A stretch of 64,000 bases of DNA from assembly GCA_013398295.1 (NCBI GenBank), contig VZSF01004848.1:474-64473 (forward strand), written 5' to 3'. Both the position numbers and the translations under genes were made by a program. This DNA comes from Chionis minor. Taxonomy: Eukaryota > Chordata > Aves > Charadriiformes > Chionididae. The notes under the pieces are model-generated. The model saw nothing but the letters and a program-made list of their open reading frames with translations. It did no database searches and was not told where the DNA came from. This document shows, one piece after another, positions 12,501 through 26,945 of the stretch (the first letter of the stretch is position 1; the number at the start of each line of letters is the position of its first letter).

Positions 12501-15500
12501 CAAAAAACTACCAAGAGTGGGGAAAGGAGGAGCCCTCTCCTTGATAATATAGGATAGGAATAGTGCATTTGTTTTGTAGCAATAAATAGCAGCTTTTGGA
12601 TCTGTTTGGATCAAGGTTTGAACCAGCTTCCCAGGGGTGAGAGTTTGTCCATGCATGTAGCAGCATGGTGCTGAACATCTGCTGCTGTAACTCATCTCCA
12701 TCTCAGGTGCCTTCAGCCCCTCCATGCATGTGGGCTGTGTGCAAGATGGAGATTTGCTCCACTTCTTGCTTTTCTCCAACACGGTTCTGCTCTTGTTTGG
12801 GAGAGCTGCTTCAAATCCTGCAGCAGCAAAGGACTTGGCCATCTACTGCATCAATAGTCCCAAAATGCAGTGCCTGACTTCCAGCATCTGTGTCCTATTT
12901 ATTTGTCCACTTTGGCAGAAGCTTGCTGGGTGAAGGACCTGGCTCTGTTTTTTTGCATCATTCGGGCATTTCAGCCTCTTGTCCGTGACACTGTGGCCCA
13001 CATAGAGAGGTCTGGGTACTGGAAGGAACTGGTGATGGACAGGCAGAGATGCTCATGTACTAAGCAAACTCAGCTATCAGGGACCAGGAGCACGCTTGCA
13101 CCAGAGAGCAGTGTCTAGAGTAGATGGGCTGGCTAGTTATTTATTATTTAAAGCAATAAGACAATAGTCAATTACCAAAAGTTATCAATAAGCATTGCTA
13201 AAAGTCGCCGTTTGCTTTTGATACCTCAGCTCTTTCTTGCCTCCACGGTCAGCAGGCTCGGGGCTTGATTTCTGAGAGCTGCCCTGATGGGAGTCAAGGA
13301 GCATTTTGCCCAGACAATAGTTTCCAGAGATGTCTGGATGAGATGAGGCTCAGGGTGACAGGAGGGTCTTTTTGCACATCTGGTTGTGCTTTCTCCAAAT
13401 GTGGATTTGAAGCCTGTGTGGGGATTTTTCAGTTGTCTCTTCTGCCATCTCTATAATCAGAGATGCTGATTTTCTTGTACCTCATGAAACAGGGTCATTT
13501 TTGCAGCAAAGGTGTGCTTTGATTTGGCAACATGAAAGGGCCGTTCACGTAGCTGCAGCCTTCAGCCGTGTAGCACGTTGCCAACATGGGGCTGCATTCA
13601 CTCCCCCTCACCCTCCCCATACCTACCCCCAGCTCCAGGGTTACAACCAGCAGCACCCACTGAATCCCAGTGCCCTCTCCCTCACTCTCCTCTGCTCTGC
13701 TGATGGCTTTCTGTGGGTCCCATCGGGGACCCGACCTGCGGTCCCTGCCCTCTCCTCCCATCTCCAACTCCACCACCACTCCAGCTCGCTTTTCCAAAGG
13801 AAATGTCCAAGCTGGCATGTCAGAGTTTCACTGCTGAGCCAAAAGCAGGATCCAGTCTCCACTGTCCCAGGAGCAGAGTAATTTGGATATTATCATGAAG
13901 CCCAACCCCACGTCCCCCTCCTGTGCCCAGAGCTGCTGATCACCGCTCCGGGTCCCTTCCAAGGTGGGAGCCTAGCATGGGGTTTGCTGGCCTCTTTTAG
14001 GAGAAAGAGGAGAATGATTAACAGCAGGGAGGGGATACAGCTCCTTCTTCCTTCCTGCTTCCTTTGCTCCCTTCCCTTGCCCTGCCATGGCCTGCCCTGC
14101 GGCACAACCGCCAGACACTGCCCTGGAGAGAAAAGTTTCGGTGGCGGGGAGATGTCAGTGAAGCCCTGAGCTCAAAAGGTGACACAAACAGGCTTTTTTG
14201 TCCATCCAGATTACCTGGGGTGGAAGTACTGCAAATTTTCCTTTCCACTAGATGCTGTTTAGCATTTTTCTCCCTAATCAGTGAGTCTCTTCATGCTCAA
14301 ATCCACTACCTGGACCTACCTGTCCAGGGAACAGATGCTGAGTTTTTGGGGAGCTGAATATGGTCACCTTTGCATGCTGTATTTGTTTGTTTTGGGGTTT
14401 TTTCTGGAGTTTCTCAGCACACAAGCATGTCATTAAAACCTACCGCAGCCTGTTTGCACTGAGTGCAAAGCGCTGGATCCGCGACCCGGCAACATCCCAC
14501 AACTTCCCATGCTCTTCTGCTCAGCTGTAACCACGCAGGAATCCCACTCCTTGCTGGGCTGCTGGGTGGACAACATTGTTCCCCTATTGAGTCATAACAA
14601 TGAGGTCATTGGGCTGGAAAGACAATGCCATTCAGCAGCCAAGAACCCAGCTGGCTGGTCCCGGTTGTGTCTCATCTCCTATGACAAAGCCACATTTAAT
14701 TGACTAATTAAAGCTGTTGCTGGCTCCATCCTGTAAGAGGTGACCAAAATGTGCATTGGTGTTCATCAGCGTCAAGTCAGGCTAGTTGGACGACTAATAA
14801 GCGACACCTTCTTCCTTCTCCACCTTGCTACATGGTGCGTAGACCTAAATTCCTGGTCCTACCAATAGAAAAAACATCTTGGAGGTGTGCCACCATATGT
14901 TTCAGAGCAAGCTAACTGCTTGAATGAGAACCCAAGGACCACAAGAGACCCCACCCAAAGCCCACTCTTCTTTAACATCATCCAACTCAAACCATTTGGG
15001 GATGGTCTTTCTGCATTACTATCCACTTTTGTTGGACACTCAGTATTTTGGGTTCCCAGCTCCCATAGGAGTTTGATATTGCGTCTATACATTGGGGTGC
15101 TTCTATGCCCTGTGTACCCTACAGTGACAATTTGCCCAGCCCACACACCCAGTGGATGGGCCAACTTCAGCCCAGGAATAGCTGTCGATCAGGGCCATTT
15201 TTCTTCCCATTTATGGGTCATCTTTGCCTTTATGCACCTTTTGGGGGTGCAGGCAGGGTGCCTGCAGGGTAGGCAGAAAGCAGGGAAATGTCAAAGTACT
15301 GGCAGGCTATATGTCCACAGTAAATCTCTGCTTCCCTCAACCGAGTGCTCCTGCAGTGTCGGGACCTTGACCACTCTCTGAATGAATATGTTTTGAGCCC
15401 TGAGACCAGTGGGTACTTCTGCTCTCGACATTTCTTGCTCTTATTGCCGTTCTGAATAAGATCATCCTGTAAATAGTGAATAAATGTGCCCTAAGGGACT

Positions 15501-16604
15501 TCTCAGAATAAACGCTGTTTAGTGCTGCTAGGTTGCCATTTCCATTAAACCCTCAATATTTTTCCTGCCCACAATGTGATTGTCTTAAGTCAGATTTATC
15601 TTCTTTTTGCTGCCCAGGCCCAGCTGAGCAGGAACGCTGGGTGTATGTTTACCGCGGCTGGTGTCCCAGCCCTAAAGCACAGCAGCCGCTTCTTTTGAAG
15701 AACATACAAAGCAAGGAAGAGGAGCAATTGTTTGGGAGGAAGTTGAACCATAATGTAATAGACTCCCATGGGGATTACTATTAGTAATTATTTGTATTGC
15801 TCTGGCACTTAACCAAGGTTGGGGCCCCGGTTAGCAAGGTGCTGGACCAGCTTGTAACTGAAGACAGCTCCTCCATCCGAAATCTATCCTCTCTTGTACA
15901 TAGACATGGGGGAAACTGAGGCAGGGAGAGGTTAAGAAGCATAACCAGGATTGTTTCAGAAGGTTGTGGCTGAGCAAGGATGTGAGCCAGCACATAGCCC
16001 TTACAAAAGCAACCTTCTTCCCCAGGGGGAAAATGGTTAAGGCTCTTCTGCTTGTGCTGCTCATGGATACATATAAGAGGACACTGGGTAATAAATACGC
16101 TGTGCTGGAAAATCCTGTGCTGGGACAGCACTGGAAAAGGTCATCTCTCATTTTTTGCGCCTTTCATCAGTGATTCCTGTGATCATGTGTGTTATATTAA
16201 GGAGAGAAAGAGCAGGAGCTGCTGAACAACAGAAGTCCTTCAAATGAAAGCTGAGTCCCAGTGCTCTTGAAAAACAAAATAATTTTTTTTTTTAAAAAAA
16301 GAGCTAAAATGGATTTTCTTTTTCTGTAGAACTAACTGTTTCAGGAGAGTTAAATAATGAGGCAATTATGAATTTGCCAACAATAGAAGTTGATCAGATT
16401 ACACAGCCTGTAAAGCCAGATCGTCACTGGAGCCATTTGGTGGGAAAGAAACTCCGTGCCAGACAGTCTTTAAATAGTTTTGAATAGGAGGGAGGGTTAG
16501 CTGTGTCCTTCCCTTCCTAGGCTCTCCCCACCTAAAGAATAGCACTGAGCCTCCTGCCAAGTCCGCCGTGTCCAGTCAATGCCCGAAGGCTCACCTCGCA
16601 TGCA
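9561..16604. other. Intronic sequence, no gene seen
   Basis: This is mixed-composition unique sequence. Both strands carry scattered open frames of up to about 185 codons (for example - strand 11215-11772) with no recognisable family, no splice-compatible neighbours and low-complexity composition. Nothing more is supported. Confidence 0.5.
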
Positions 16605-16660
16605 CAGCTATGTAAATATATGTAGGTGCATACGTATATGCATGTGTATATATAGAGCTG
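16605..16660. repeat. Degenerate TA/TG simple repeat
   Basis: Imperfect TATGTA, ATATATGT, ACGTATATGCATGTG and TATATATA units occur in succession, as in an eroded microsatellite. Confidence 0.7.
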
Positions 16661-17190
16661 CGAATTATCCGGGAAGACCCCACCCTGAGGGAGGTGTGGG
16701 TGGGGAGCTGAAGGAAAAAAAGGTGGGACCCAAAATAGCACCGACAGACAAAGGATCCCAAGGAAATATGGAGACCTCCTTGCGGCATTAACAGGAAATC
16801 TCCGCACTGCTGGCTCAGTAACCCCAGCTAGCCAAGGTCATGGGGGACTGATCGCGGTGGACGGATGGATCCTGTCATCCAGCTTGGCTCTTCTGCGAAA
16901 ACACGGGATGAGGAGCATGTGATGGCAGATTTTATGTCAATGAAGGTTTGCAGGTGTCCCAGATGTGCCTGCAGAGGAATCTGTCCCCAGCATAGCCTGA
17001 ATGAGCAGCAAAGCAGATAGCACTTGGGAGTGGGTATTTAACTAGGAATCACCCAAAATTTTACTTAGAGAGGCTGGGATGCTTGAGGAGGTCACCAGTG
17101 CCTCTTGGATGTGGCTCCTACATCACTTGGCATCGCCTGTGTCTTTAGCCACTTCATAGCTCAGCATCTTTGAGTCTTGATGGACCAAAG

Positions 17191-17244
17191 ATCATAGAAT
17201 ATCTCAAGTTAGAAGGGACCCATAAGGATCATCCAGTCCAAGAC
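17191..17244 (-). repeat. CR1 3' end fragment, antisense
   Basis: ATCATAGAAT followed by 'agttagaagggacccataag' and GATCATCCAGTCC is the reverse complement of the CR1 3' terminus. The fragment is very short. Confidence 0.8.
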
Positions 17245-20200
17245 GTGTTCATTTCGTCATCTTTGGGTCCGTCATGGTGTGCGGGTGGGCGATGGACAGA
17301 TGGGCTGGGGGAAGCAACATGACTCACGACCCTGAAGAGGTTAAAAATAAAGTTTCTGGCTGGAGGGCGTAAATTTGGGCTGACTCCTGACTCATCAAAG
17401 GTGCTGGGCGCACAAAGGAGGGTGAGGCTTTGGGTCTTATCGCCTCCTTGCCATCGTGTAGTTGCTTTTCCGCTGGCCCTTTCTGCCCTCAGGGTGGGCA
17501 AGCATCCTCAAGTCCTGCCCTGAGCATGGCCTCTCCAGGGGCTGGCAGCCTCCCCACCAAAAGCCTCCGTGGCAAGAGCAGGCAGAGGCTGTTCCGGGAG
17601 GGCGATTCCTGCTGTAAATCTTTGGGAGAGGTGGGGAGGAAAGGGAGGTGCAAGGAGCAGGGGACAGCGCTTTGCAATGCCGCAGCCGTGCTGTGTGCCA
17701 GCACAAACTGACCTTCCAGTCACCCGTCTCCATTTTATTTCCCCTTGCGCCAGAGCTGCTATGATCAGGCTGAGGTCTCCTTGCTCCTTTAGGTTTGGAG
17801 CCTCTCCTCTTGTTTTCTGCCCCTTAGGGCTGCATCTTGGACCTCCTCTGTGCCAGGCCTCCGGCAAGCGTCAGCCTCCAGCTGAGGATGACATCCTCAA
17901 TTTTGATGGAACAAGTTTGGGCATGAGATCCCTGCGGCTAATGCCAGCTTTAATGATGCTCTGCGGTCTGGCTTTGTTGGGCTGTGAGGTCTCAGAGAAG
18001 CCAGTCAATAGACCCTTTTTGGGTTTGGAGTTGAATTTTTCCCCTTTAGGAAGAGCCCTCGTCACAGGAAGGGGCATATTTTCTCCACTCCCCATCCTAC
18101 TTGCAAGAGTTAGTGTGATTCTTACAAAAAGTGGGGATTTTTTTGGCTGCAAAACCTAGCCACAGGAGATCTGCACATTTGTCCCTTTGTGAGACCCTTG
18201 TGGCCCTCATTTCTCATGGACAGAGTCTAGACACATCGCCAATGCACGGCGCCTAAGTTGAGTGACATGAGATGTGACATCTCTTCCCCAGTGCTGGCCA
18301 GCTGGCAGAGGTTCAGCCAGCAGGGTGAGCGGCTCAGGGCTAACTCCTTCCCCGCATTGGCTCAACATGAACCCAAATATGAAACCAGCCAGCTGGAGAG
18401 TGGGGCAAGGCGGTGAATTTGGTCTTATGCCACCCATCAAGGCTGCTTCTCGCCGAGGATAGGCAAGCCCACCTTGCCTCTCTGTCCACTTGCTTATCCT
18501 GTCCTAGAAGACAGTGGACTTCACTGCCTGCTGCTCCGTGCACCCACTCCCCAGTCCTGTGGTGTGTTCCGTCCACTGTTTTATCGTCCTTGCCCTTCTC
18601 CATGACAAAAACTGAGCAAATAGCAAGAGCAGCTGATGTGACATCAAATCTGATCTCAATCAGAGCTTTCCACCTCCAGGAATCAGGAAAAGGCCAAGCT
18701 CAGCTGGGGAGGCGTGTGCCGTGATGTTTGGTCACTGTCAGTGCCCAATGTGACATTTGGCTTGTTTCTGTGGGGTCCATTACCAGATTCTCCTGAATTA
18801 GCTTTTTTTAAACTGCATCAATTCCCCCTTGTCAGCTTTCAGAGCCAAGGAGACTTTAATTTGATTTAACCCACTTCATTTTGGCTGAATTAAATGAGGG
18901 CTGATTTAAAGCTGAACAAGAGTGGCCACCTGGTGGGTTGTGTGCACTTCGACTAATCCACTCTGAAATCATACCTTCTTTTAATTTTAGATTAATTTTC
19001 TCGAGTACCTCTGTGTAGACAAGCCATCAGGCTGAATAAAAATCATTCCTGTCTCAGGGGCTCATGTACTCCTTCTCAAGTTCTCTAGAGTAGTCCTCCA
19101 GGAAAAGCCAGCAAGGGATGATTTGTCTTTCCAGGGTGAAAAGCATGAGGACAAACTTCCACTCTGTCTTGATGAATAAATCTGTCCCCCAAGATGTTCC
19201 CATACACCAAATGGCGGCTCTGGGCTGGAGAATTGAGGACAAGACTCCAGGAGAGGCTGCTGTGATATGACAGTTCAGCCCTCAAGATCAAACCAGTGGC
19301 TTTGGCCATGCAGCTCTTAAGGTTGTCTTCTCTGAAGGTCTCCTTCCCACCACCTTGCTGCCAGTTTCATAGCTGCTTACTGCTGAAGTCAATTCATGGG
19401 CCAGCCTTCAGCCCTCGCTGGAAAGAGGTGGTGAAGCTGGGCAGTCTCCTCATGGAGTCAAGGTGGCATTGCCAATCTGGTAGTCTTAGTCTCTTGGTCC
19501 TTCCTGTGGACCTGTGATTCCTCTCCAAATTCAGACAAATCTCCACTTTTAATCTATTTACTTCTTTTTTTTTTTAAAAAAAAGACTTTTTTAGCATGCA
19601 CGTTTGCAGACAAAAGCCCGAAAGAGTATCTTAAAGACTTAAAACCTGTAAGTTATACAAGAAAAACCCCAAATGTTCAGTGTATATCAAAGTCATGTGG
19701 TCTTATGGCATTCTTGTGATTTTCAGTGTCATTTTAATTCATGGCCGCTGTTTAGGGCCAGAGGCAGCTGGGCTTTACCTCGCTGCTGAGCAACTTTTGT
19801 GGCCCGTTACTCAGTGTAGACCTTGAGTTTCTTCCAAAGTCCCTGGGTGACTTTTACCAAAATAGAGGGGTCTCTGTGCTAAATGTACCAGACATCGTGT
19901 CCTTCAGACGATGGGAGATTGATGCTCGCTTGATAAGGGAGCAGGTTTTGCTGCCACAAATCTTGCTTCGAAGCAGCAAGGTCGTCACGGGGTAACTCCA
20001 TGCTAATGGGGTGAAGGATGCAGGAGAAGGGCAGGAGTGTGGCTACACTCTGTGCGTTGGAGGGTCTGGTCAGGCTGGGACGTGAGACTTTTTTGGCTCA
20101 TGCTCCCCGTGTTTCCGCTCCAGCAGCTCCGCTACCGTTTCCTGCATGATGGGGCATTTCTGCTGGTGCTGTAGAGTCCCTGGTTCATTTTGCAGCCTGG

Positions 20201-23200
20201 GAAAGGTGTGGGGCTGGAGCTGGAGATGGGTCCCTTACAAATCCCATCAGCCCATAGTGGAAAGAGGATGTTTTCAGGCTCAGTGATGAAAAATGTCTGG
20301 GGGTGGCACGGATAGAGACGCACACGTGTGTCTGTGTTTGTTTGCCTCCTTGACAACCTCGTGTGAGGGATTTCAGAGCTTTAGTTTTCCATACTGACCT
20401 TCCTGTCTCTTTTAGATTATTTTTTTGTCTTTCCCTTAACTTCTTGGATAATTACAGACTTTTCATGGGAAGAGTTGTGGAAATACAATCCTAAATAGGA
20501 TGTCCTATGTTTATCCATAAGAGAAGCTGGAGTGGTGCTTCCTCCCACCACTGGCATCCCTCACCTCCTGCTGGAGCTGGCCATGGGATGGAGTACTGCC
20601 TGGGATGGACCAGCTGGTCCATTTGAGTAAAAGATGCCTCTGATCACAATTTTCTGGCCTGAACCAGTCTTCGAGGAGAAATTCAGGAGAGGCCCAAGTG
20701 TGGCATGAAACACAATTCAACAACATTTCTGGGAAGTGCCGAGATACTTCTGCTCCCTCAAATCCACTGTTCGATCATTAATTAGTACAGCAAAAGAACC
20801 CATTTCTGCCTCCCAAAATGCGGTGTTGAGAGGGACCAAGGCAGCGAGGAGGAGATGTGTCAGGGCTGCAGGGGAAGAGGAGCATGTCCAAGTGGGGAGA
20901 CGTGCCTTGGGATGATTATTTTTAATATTTGTCATACTTCCAAATGAAACAGCAGACAAGCTGAGCTGGCTCAAATACTTGCAGAAAGAGCTGGTGGGGA
21001 ATTTGTTAATGAAGCAGGTTTCTCCGCAGAAAATGCCAGTTCATCAGAACCTGCATTTTGGGGACATGTGTTGCAGTCCTGGCAGGAAAGGTGTCTCAGG
21101 CTGTGGATGAGTTTCTTGGTGGAAATCAAGAAAGTTTAAAGGCTGTTGTGTGAATAAAATAAGGTGAGACAGATCTAACAGGAGGGATGGAACAGCCAAA
21201 GCTCGCATGAGGTTTGGTTCAAGTTGTGGTCTCTGAGCTTCAGGGTTACTTCCACTGGGTAAAACAGGGACAACTTAAAATTTTACCAGGTCCAAATTAA
21301 AGCAGAGCGGCTTTTGGCTGCTGTAGGGCTGTGAGTGACTGCAAAAATCCTTCAGACTGATAAGAGTCCTCAGGGTGATGCTAAGGTGCCATGGAGACAT
21401 GTCCCAAATCTCCAGCTGAGAGGTATTTCCAGGCTAGCAATGCAGCCATGCAGGAGGCGGCCCGGGATGCTCCTCTCCATTTGGAGAAGGAGCAAAACCC
21501 TTCAGGGCTTGAAGCACATCCATTTTTTACCCCACATCCAGCCAGTAAGGGCTTACTGGGTAAGTCCTTCAGGACAGAGGCTGTGGCCCCAGGTTCATTT
21601 CATTTGACAGCAGAGAAGAGGACACTTGTCAGTATTATTGCCTTGATTTCACTGTCACTTGCGTGCAAGATCTAAATGGCACCAATCTGAAGGGTCTTTT
21701 CAATAGACCCTTTTCATAATGGGGTAAAGGAGGTTCCCTGCTAAAAACAAGATTTAAATTAGAGTCCAGACATACTCGTTTCCTTCCCGAATGATACCAT
21801 AGCACTCATTAGATCAAGCCATTAGGTCTCATCTTTCATACTTTGCAGTGCAATTCTACCAAGACTGTTCTGCAGCAGTTTTTATTCTGGCAGGGTTTCG
21901 GAGAGGATAGACATCCCTGCACTGCATAATTGGACTGATGGATTAGAGTCTGAAAATGCCCTGGCAATGGCTGATAGACCTTTCTCCATCTTCTCACCCA
22001 GGAAGCCAAGCTGGTCTTTGGCCTGGGTGAAACTATTTCGTAATGTTGATGGTGAGACTGGCAGCAAAGAGGTTGTGAGATGCCAGTTTGGAAGGGTATC
22101 TTCTGACATGGAGGGTGCCTCTTTGCAAGGGCAAAGGCTGGCGTCCACACTAACAGCATCCTCATACCACAACCCTCACCGAAATCTCGGCAGGCAGAAA
22201 GGGAGTACGGTGCTGTTTGGAGCCCATATTTCCCTAAGCAGATGGAAGGGAGAGAGCCTCTACATAGGCAAAATTTAAAAACCCTGTGAGGTAACCATTT
22301 GCTCTGGTAGCCCAGCTTAATTCCAGGATAAATAACACCGCTCTGTGATATGCTGCCAATCTGATTGCTCTCACAGTTTTAAAAGGAGGTGACAAATTTC
22401 CTGTCCTCTGCAGCAACTGGTCTCTGCTCCAGCTCAGACACGGCTGCATAGCAGCGGGTGGATAAAACCCTCCTTTTGCCCAGGAGCCTCTTGCGATGCA
22501 AAGGAAGGACCAGGAGCCTCCTCACTCGCTTTGGCACACGCTTTCCCTTAGCAAAGGCCAACCCTGGAGCCTCAGCCCCGACTTTCCCTTTGATGAACTC
22601 AACCCGTTGCCCCTGTTTAATCAGGAAAGGCTGCAAAAAAAGCGGAGGCAAATAGGAACTTCCTCAGGCCTGGCTCACATCCCTTCCCCTTCCGTGGGTT
22701 GCTCGGGCTCCTTAGCTTTCTCATCCCGCCATGGGAGGAGCAGGAGCCGGCTGGCGTAAGGCTCCGAGCTGGGCTCAGCCTGCTGGCGTGGGGTGTGTCA
22801 CCCACCATTTCCTAAGTTATTCTTTTGGGTTTCCTTTTCTCACTATTAATAGATTTTCAGCCAATATCTGAGCTGTTTCAACAAGGTGGAAGGGGGGGGC
22901 GAGGCGTTACCAAAATAGGAAGCGGGAAGCTGTTGGGCAGGGAATTAATCAGAGGAGCTGCGTGGGGTGGTGGCGGTTTCGGGTGGGCTGATGGGAGGAT
23001 GGATGGCACATGTCCTTTCATTTTTGCATTTTGTGCCGGTTTTCTTCTTTTTTTGTGCTCCAAGCCATGACCTTTCCAAACAAGCTACTCCCCCTGAGCA
23101 TCTTCCCCAGCCTGCAAAATACCGCGCATCTACTGCGACGAGGTTACCACCAGACCATCGCTTCATGGCATGGTTAGCGGTGGTCCACAGCAGCTGAAAA

Positions 23201-26200
23201 TTGTGGCCCTCAACTGATATTGCAAGGAGATGCATTGGCACAAACTGTCACACTTTTCTTTTTACATTTTGGGTGGCTTTTCACATCCCAGCAACTCCTG
23301 ACCAGAGAATTCCCACACCAGCCCTGTCTAGGCACTCCAACAGCAGCGAGGACCAACAGTGGCACCCTCAGCCTGCCAAACGTTGCTCACTGGGGGCCAA
23401 ACAAGCCCATATTGACAGCTAGCAATAAGGGAAAGTTCTCTCCCCTCCGGGGTTGTCCCCATCACGGAGACACCGTATCATAGGCACAGTCATGGGATAC
23501 ACATATCCGGAAACAAAGTCATGTTTTTGCAGCAGACTCATTTCCTTCGGGCTGTTTGGCCGTCGTGCGCACGGATGCGTGCGTAGAGGGCTTGCACTCT
23601 CCTCCGGCGGGCCTACCCTGCACCCAGCACAGAAATGCAAGGATTTGGGGTTTTGTGAGGGATACGTGTGAGAGGAGAGGCACAGACCAAGGCATTAGAC
23701 TCATTGCAACCACTGCTGTCAAAACACACTGGTAGCTGCTCTATTACTGTAATTTCCCTGAAAATGAGGAATTGATGACGGTCCAAAAAAGTGAAATCAA
23801 GTAAGTGGCTTTGCCCTGCCAAAATGCAGCCAGGAAGTTCAGGGGCAGGTAGTTTTTTCTGCCTTCTGGAAAACAGGGTGAGGGACTCTGGCTAAAATTC
23901 AAGTGAACTTTCTTCTGGAAAGGATCTCCTCCTGGTAAGGGGAGCGATAGCTTAGAGGACCTCGCCTCCATCCTCCTTCTCTCTCATAGCATGCGTTAAA
24001 TCCTTTTATTTCTGGAGGTCACAGCGGGATAGGGTCATTTGTTTCCTGCAAAAGGACGTGCTGTATCTTTTGTGAGTAATTTTCATGCTAAAGGGGCACT
24101 GAACATAATCCTGTCCTGTCTGGCTGTTATTACCACCAGTCTGTGGTTACAGGGGCTTTCTCCTCCTTCGACCAGATCCTTTTCATTCCTTCTGTTGAGG
24201 ACAGTCGCCAGGCGATACTGGCTACCAGCCCAGGCAAACAGGGGCTCATTACTAGTTATTACCCCCAGGTCCACCGCCGAGATTTGGCATGGGTGGCCGG
24301 TGAGGGATGAAAAGATAAAAACCGTAGTTCTCTGGTGTTTGAAAGAGATATAGCATGTGTGGGAGGAAAATGGTGACTCCTGGGCTTGCGGTGTTCTCAC
24401 TGCTTGTTCTATATTTGTTTCTGTGTTGGAATTAAGTATTTGCTCGGCTTTGGAAAATGAGAGCGATGAATTTGTATAAGTCAGGTCTTCTGCGGGTGGT
24501 GAACCTGCAAGACACCCAAAAAAAAAGCAATTTGTTTTTCCCCAATCTACGTAAAATACTTTTTTTTTTTTCCCCCAATACTGCAGTGAGACAGAGTCCC
24601 TGGACAAACAACTAATATTAAGCCCAGAGTAATAACACTGCAGAAAGGTGTGCAGCCCTGCCACTGCAGCAGCATCTGGCTCCTTGTGCAATGGCAGTGA
24701 GAAAACAGTTTAATTTAATCCAGCTGGAGAGAGAAGGTACATCGTGCTGATAGATGGGTGCCCAAAAATCTGTGGGAGGGGTGCGGAGATGGATAGGGCT
24801 GCCGATACTTCGTGGAAGGAGGATCTCACCCAGACACAGCCGTGGCTGCTCTCCACTGGCGTGTTGTGGGTCCAGCCCACGGTGGTGCATGTTGTCTCGG
24901 TGACTATCAAGTTTGCAACCTGCCTGGATTTCCTCTTCCCATGGCCATCACCATGGCTGCTGTTCACCGCAGCCATTGCATTTCAGCCAGCCACAAAAAT
25001 TCTTCAAAACAGTCTGCTTTGAGACAAGCAAGCTGTGGAAGAAGAAAAGGGGAAAGGGAAAATTTGGTAGCAGCTCAGCTGAGCTGGGATGGAGGTTATT
25101 AAAGAAACGTCACCTTCAGATCAAGTTTGGGTTGGGAGATCTTTTGCAAAGGGCTTCCCAGTGGTCCCATCCAGCTTGATACAGCAGGGGCTGGGTTGTA
25201 GGAAAGGAACGGTGTGGTGTTTTCTAGCTCATATACCACTTGTGTTGCCACTTGCCAAAGGGATGCAGGTCATTACCCACTAAAGGAGAGTGACTGCTAC
25301 CTCTATACCACTTAGCATCCCCTGACCTCAACCAGGCCCATGTAGTAGGATGGATAGTGTCCTACCTGTCTGTGTGGTCAGCACAAGTTGAATCCATCCA
25401 TCCATCCATCCATTCATTCCCCTGCGTGGTAGCTCACCACTTCCAAGCAGGAGTGTGCTGGTTCTTCCAGTTGCTTTGACCCCATTTAAATCACTGGTCC
25501 AGGCTTAACGAGGAAGAATAAACTGACCTTTTAACATCTCTTGACCCCTGCAGGAGAGGAGCACTCAGAGTGGATGCAGAGATATGGAAAGAAAAAATAC
25601 GAGTAAGCTTTGTGGGCATCAGCTTGAGTCTTGTTTCTTCTCCCAGTTGCTTTTTTGGGCTGTGTGACCCTGTGTCCCTTGAAACAGGCTCTACTACCAG
25701 CCCAGCCGGGGCAAGCCTGGAGAACCATCAGCAGAGAAACTCTTTGCTTTGGGCTTTTTCCCCCATGTTTTTGCTAAAAGTGGTAAAAACATATCTGCAG
25801 CTCCCCTGGGGTGAGATGGGGAAGCATTGGGGCAGGGATGCTGGTTTCTTGGTTCGCAGGGTCCCAGCTGGCCACCAAGGCTGGCCCAGAGCCAAAGCAC
25901 GGGCCTGCCCCTTTCTCTTTTGGACCAAATTGAATTGAATTGTCTTTTCTACCTCGCTTTCGGTACAGTTTTGCTTCCTGCCTCTCTGGGATGGGGCGGG
26001 GGCATGAGAAGGAAGCAAGAGCAGTGGGGGATTTCCTCCACCTTCCTTCCGACCCTTTCTGCATTTACGTTTCTTTTGTATTGTTTCTACCTTTAGGGGA
26101 TATATTTTTTTTTACCTCCGTTTTTGTCAAAACCCTTGTAAAATTTTTACAGCCCCATTTATGGGATAAACCTGGATGAAAACTCCCTCCTATCTTTTGC

Positions 26201-26723
26201 ACCTGGGTTTCACCTGCTAGGTGCCCACGCTTGTGTTTTGCTTCCTTACCCCTTATTCTCCTGCAGAGACGGTGCTCGGTCTAGAGGAAATATGACTTCA
26301 CTCCACAAAAACTCTTTTCCCTCAGTTGTAGCGTTTCAGTCTCCCCATCCCCAATCCCATTCCTCAGGTCCTGTCTCAAACATACCTCTACACACCCCCG
26401 GAGTCCTGATGTGGTGCGACTAGATTTCCCCAGAGGTATGAATCTCAGAAGCTCAAGCTTTCATTAGATCTTTGAAGCACAGCCAGTGCTAATAAAGAAG
26501 AGAAAATACTTGGCCAGTGTGCCAAGTGTTCCTCCAAGCACGGAGGAACGAAGCAGATCTCTGGAGAGCAGCATTAGGATATGGCTAAAAATCAAACCTT
26601 GGATTGCAAACCCAAAACTCCTGTTTTGGAGGGTTGGTGTGGTGGGTTGACCCTGGCTGGACTCCAGGTGCCCATATTGTTTCCACAGTTCACCCAACTG
26701 GGAATTTCAGTGTGTACAAATTT
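17245..26723. other. Intronic sequence, no gene seen
   Basis: This is unique sequence of variable composition. It includes an AT-rich patch at 18780-19030 with several TTTAATTT/TTAATTTTAG words, a short hairpin at 21690-21712 (AAGGGTCT, 7-base loop, AGACCCTT) and pure T/A runs near 16284 (just upstream), 19563 and 24558. No domain-bearing open frame was recognised on either strand. Confidence 0.5.
25392..25420. repeat. (ATCC)n microsatellite
   Basis: About five ATCC units are followed by ATTC variants. Confidence 0.85.
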
Positions 26724-26724
26724 T

Positions 26725-26945
26725 CATAGAATTACTGAATCCGAGAATGGTTTGGGTTGGAAGGGACCTTTGAAGATCAACTAGACCAACACCCCTGCCA
26801 TGGGCAGGGAGACCTTTCACTAGATCAGGTCACTCAAAGCACCGTCCAACCTGACCTTGAACACTTCCATGGGGCAACCACAACTTCTCTGGGCAGCCTA
26901 TTCCAATGTCTCACTATCCTCAGTGATTTTACTCTGTGGATTCAA
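26725..26945 (-). repeat. CR1 LINE fragment, antisense, about 220 bp
   Basis: It begins with CATAGAATTACTGAATCCGA and 'ggtttgggttggaagggacc', then passes a segment matching the CR1 3' region in reverse complement ('ccaacctgaccttgaacact', 'tctgggcagcctattccaat'). It lies about 600 bp upstream of the mucin exon. Confidence 0.92.

Noticed and set aside
17569..18159. 196-codon open frame on the + strand
   Set aside because: Cys- and Leu-rich text without motifs; no splice context consistent with a PODXL exon, including the expected phase-1 donor after a signal peptide.
24083..24691. 202-codon open frame on the - strand
   Set aside because: No domain, odd composition with a low-complexity part, no supporting neighbours.
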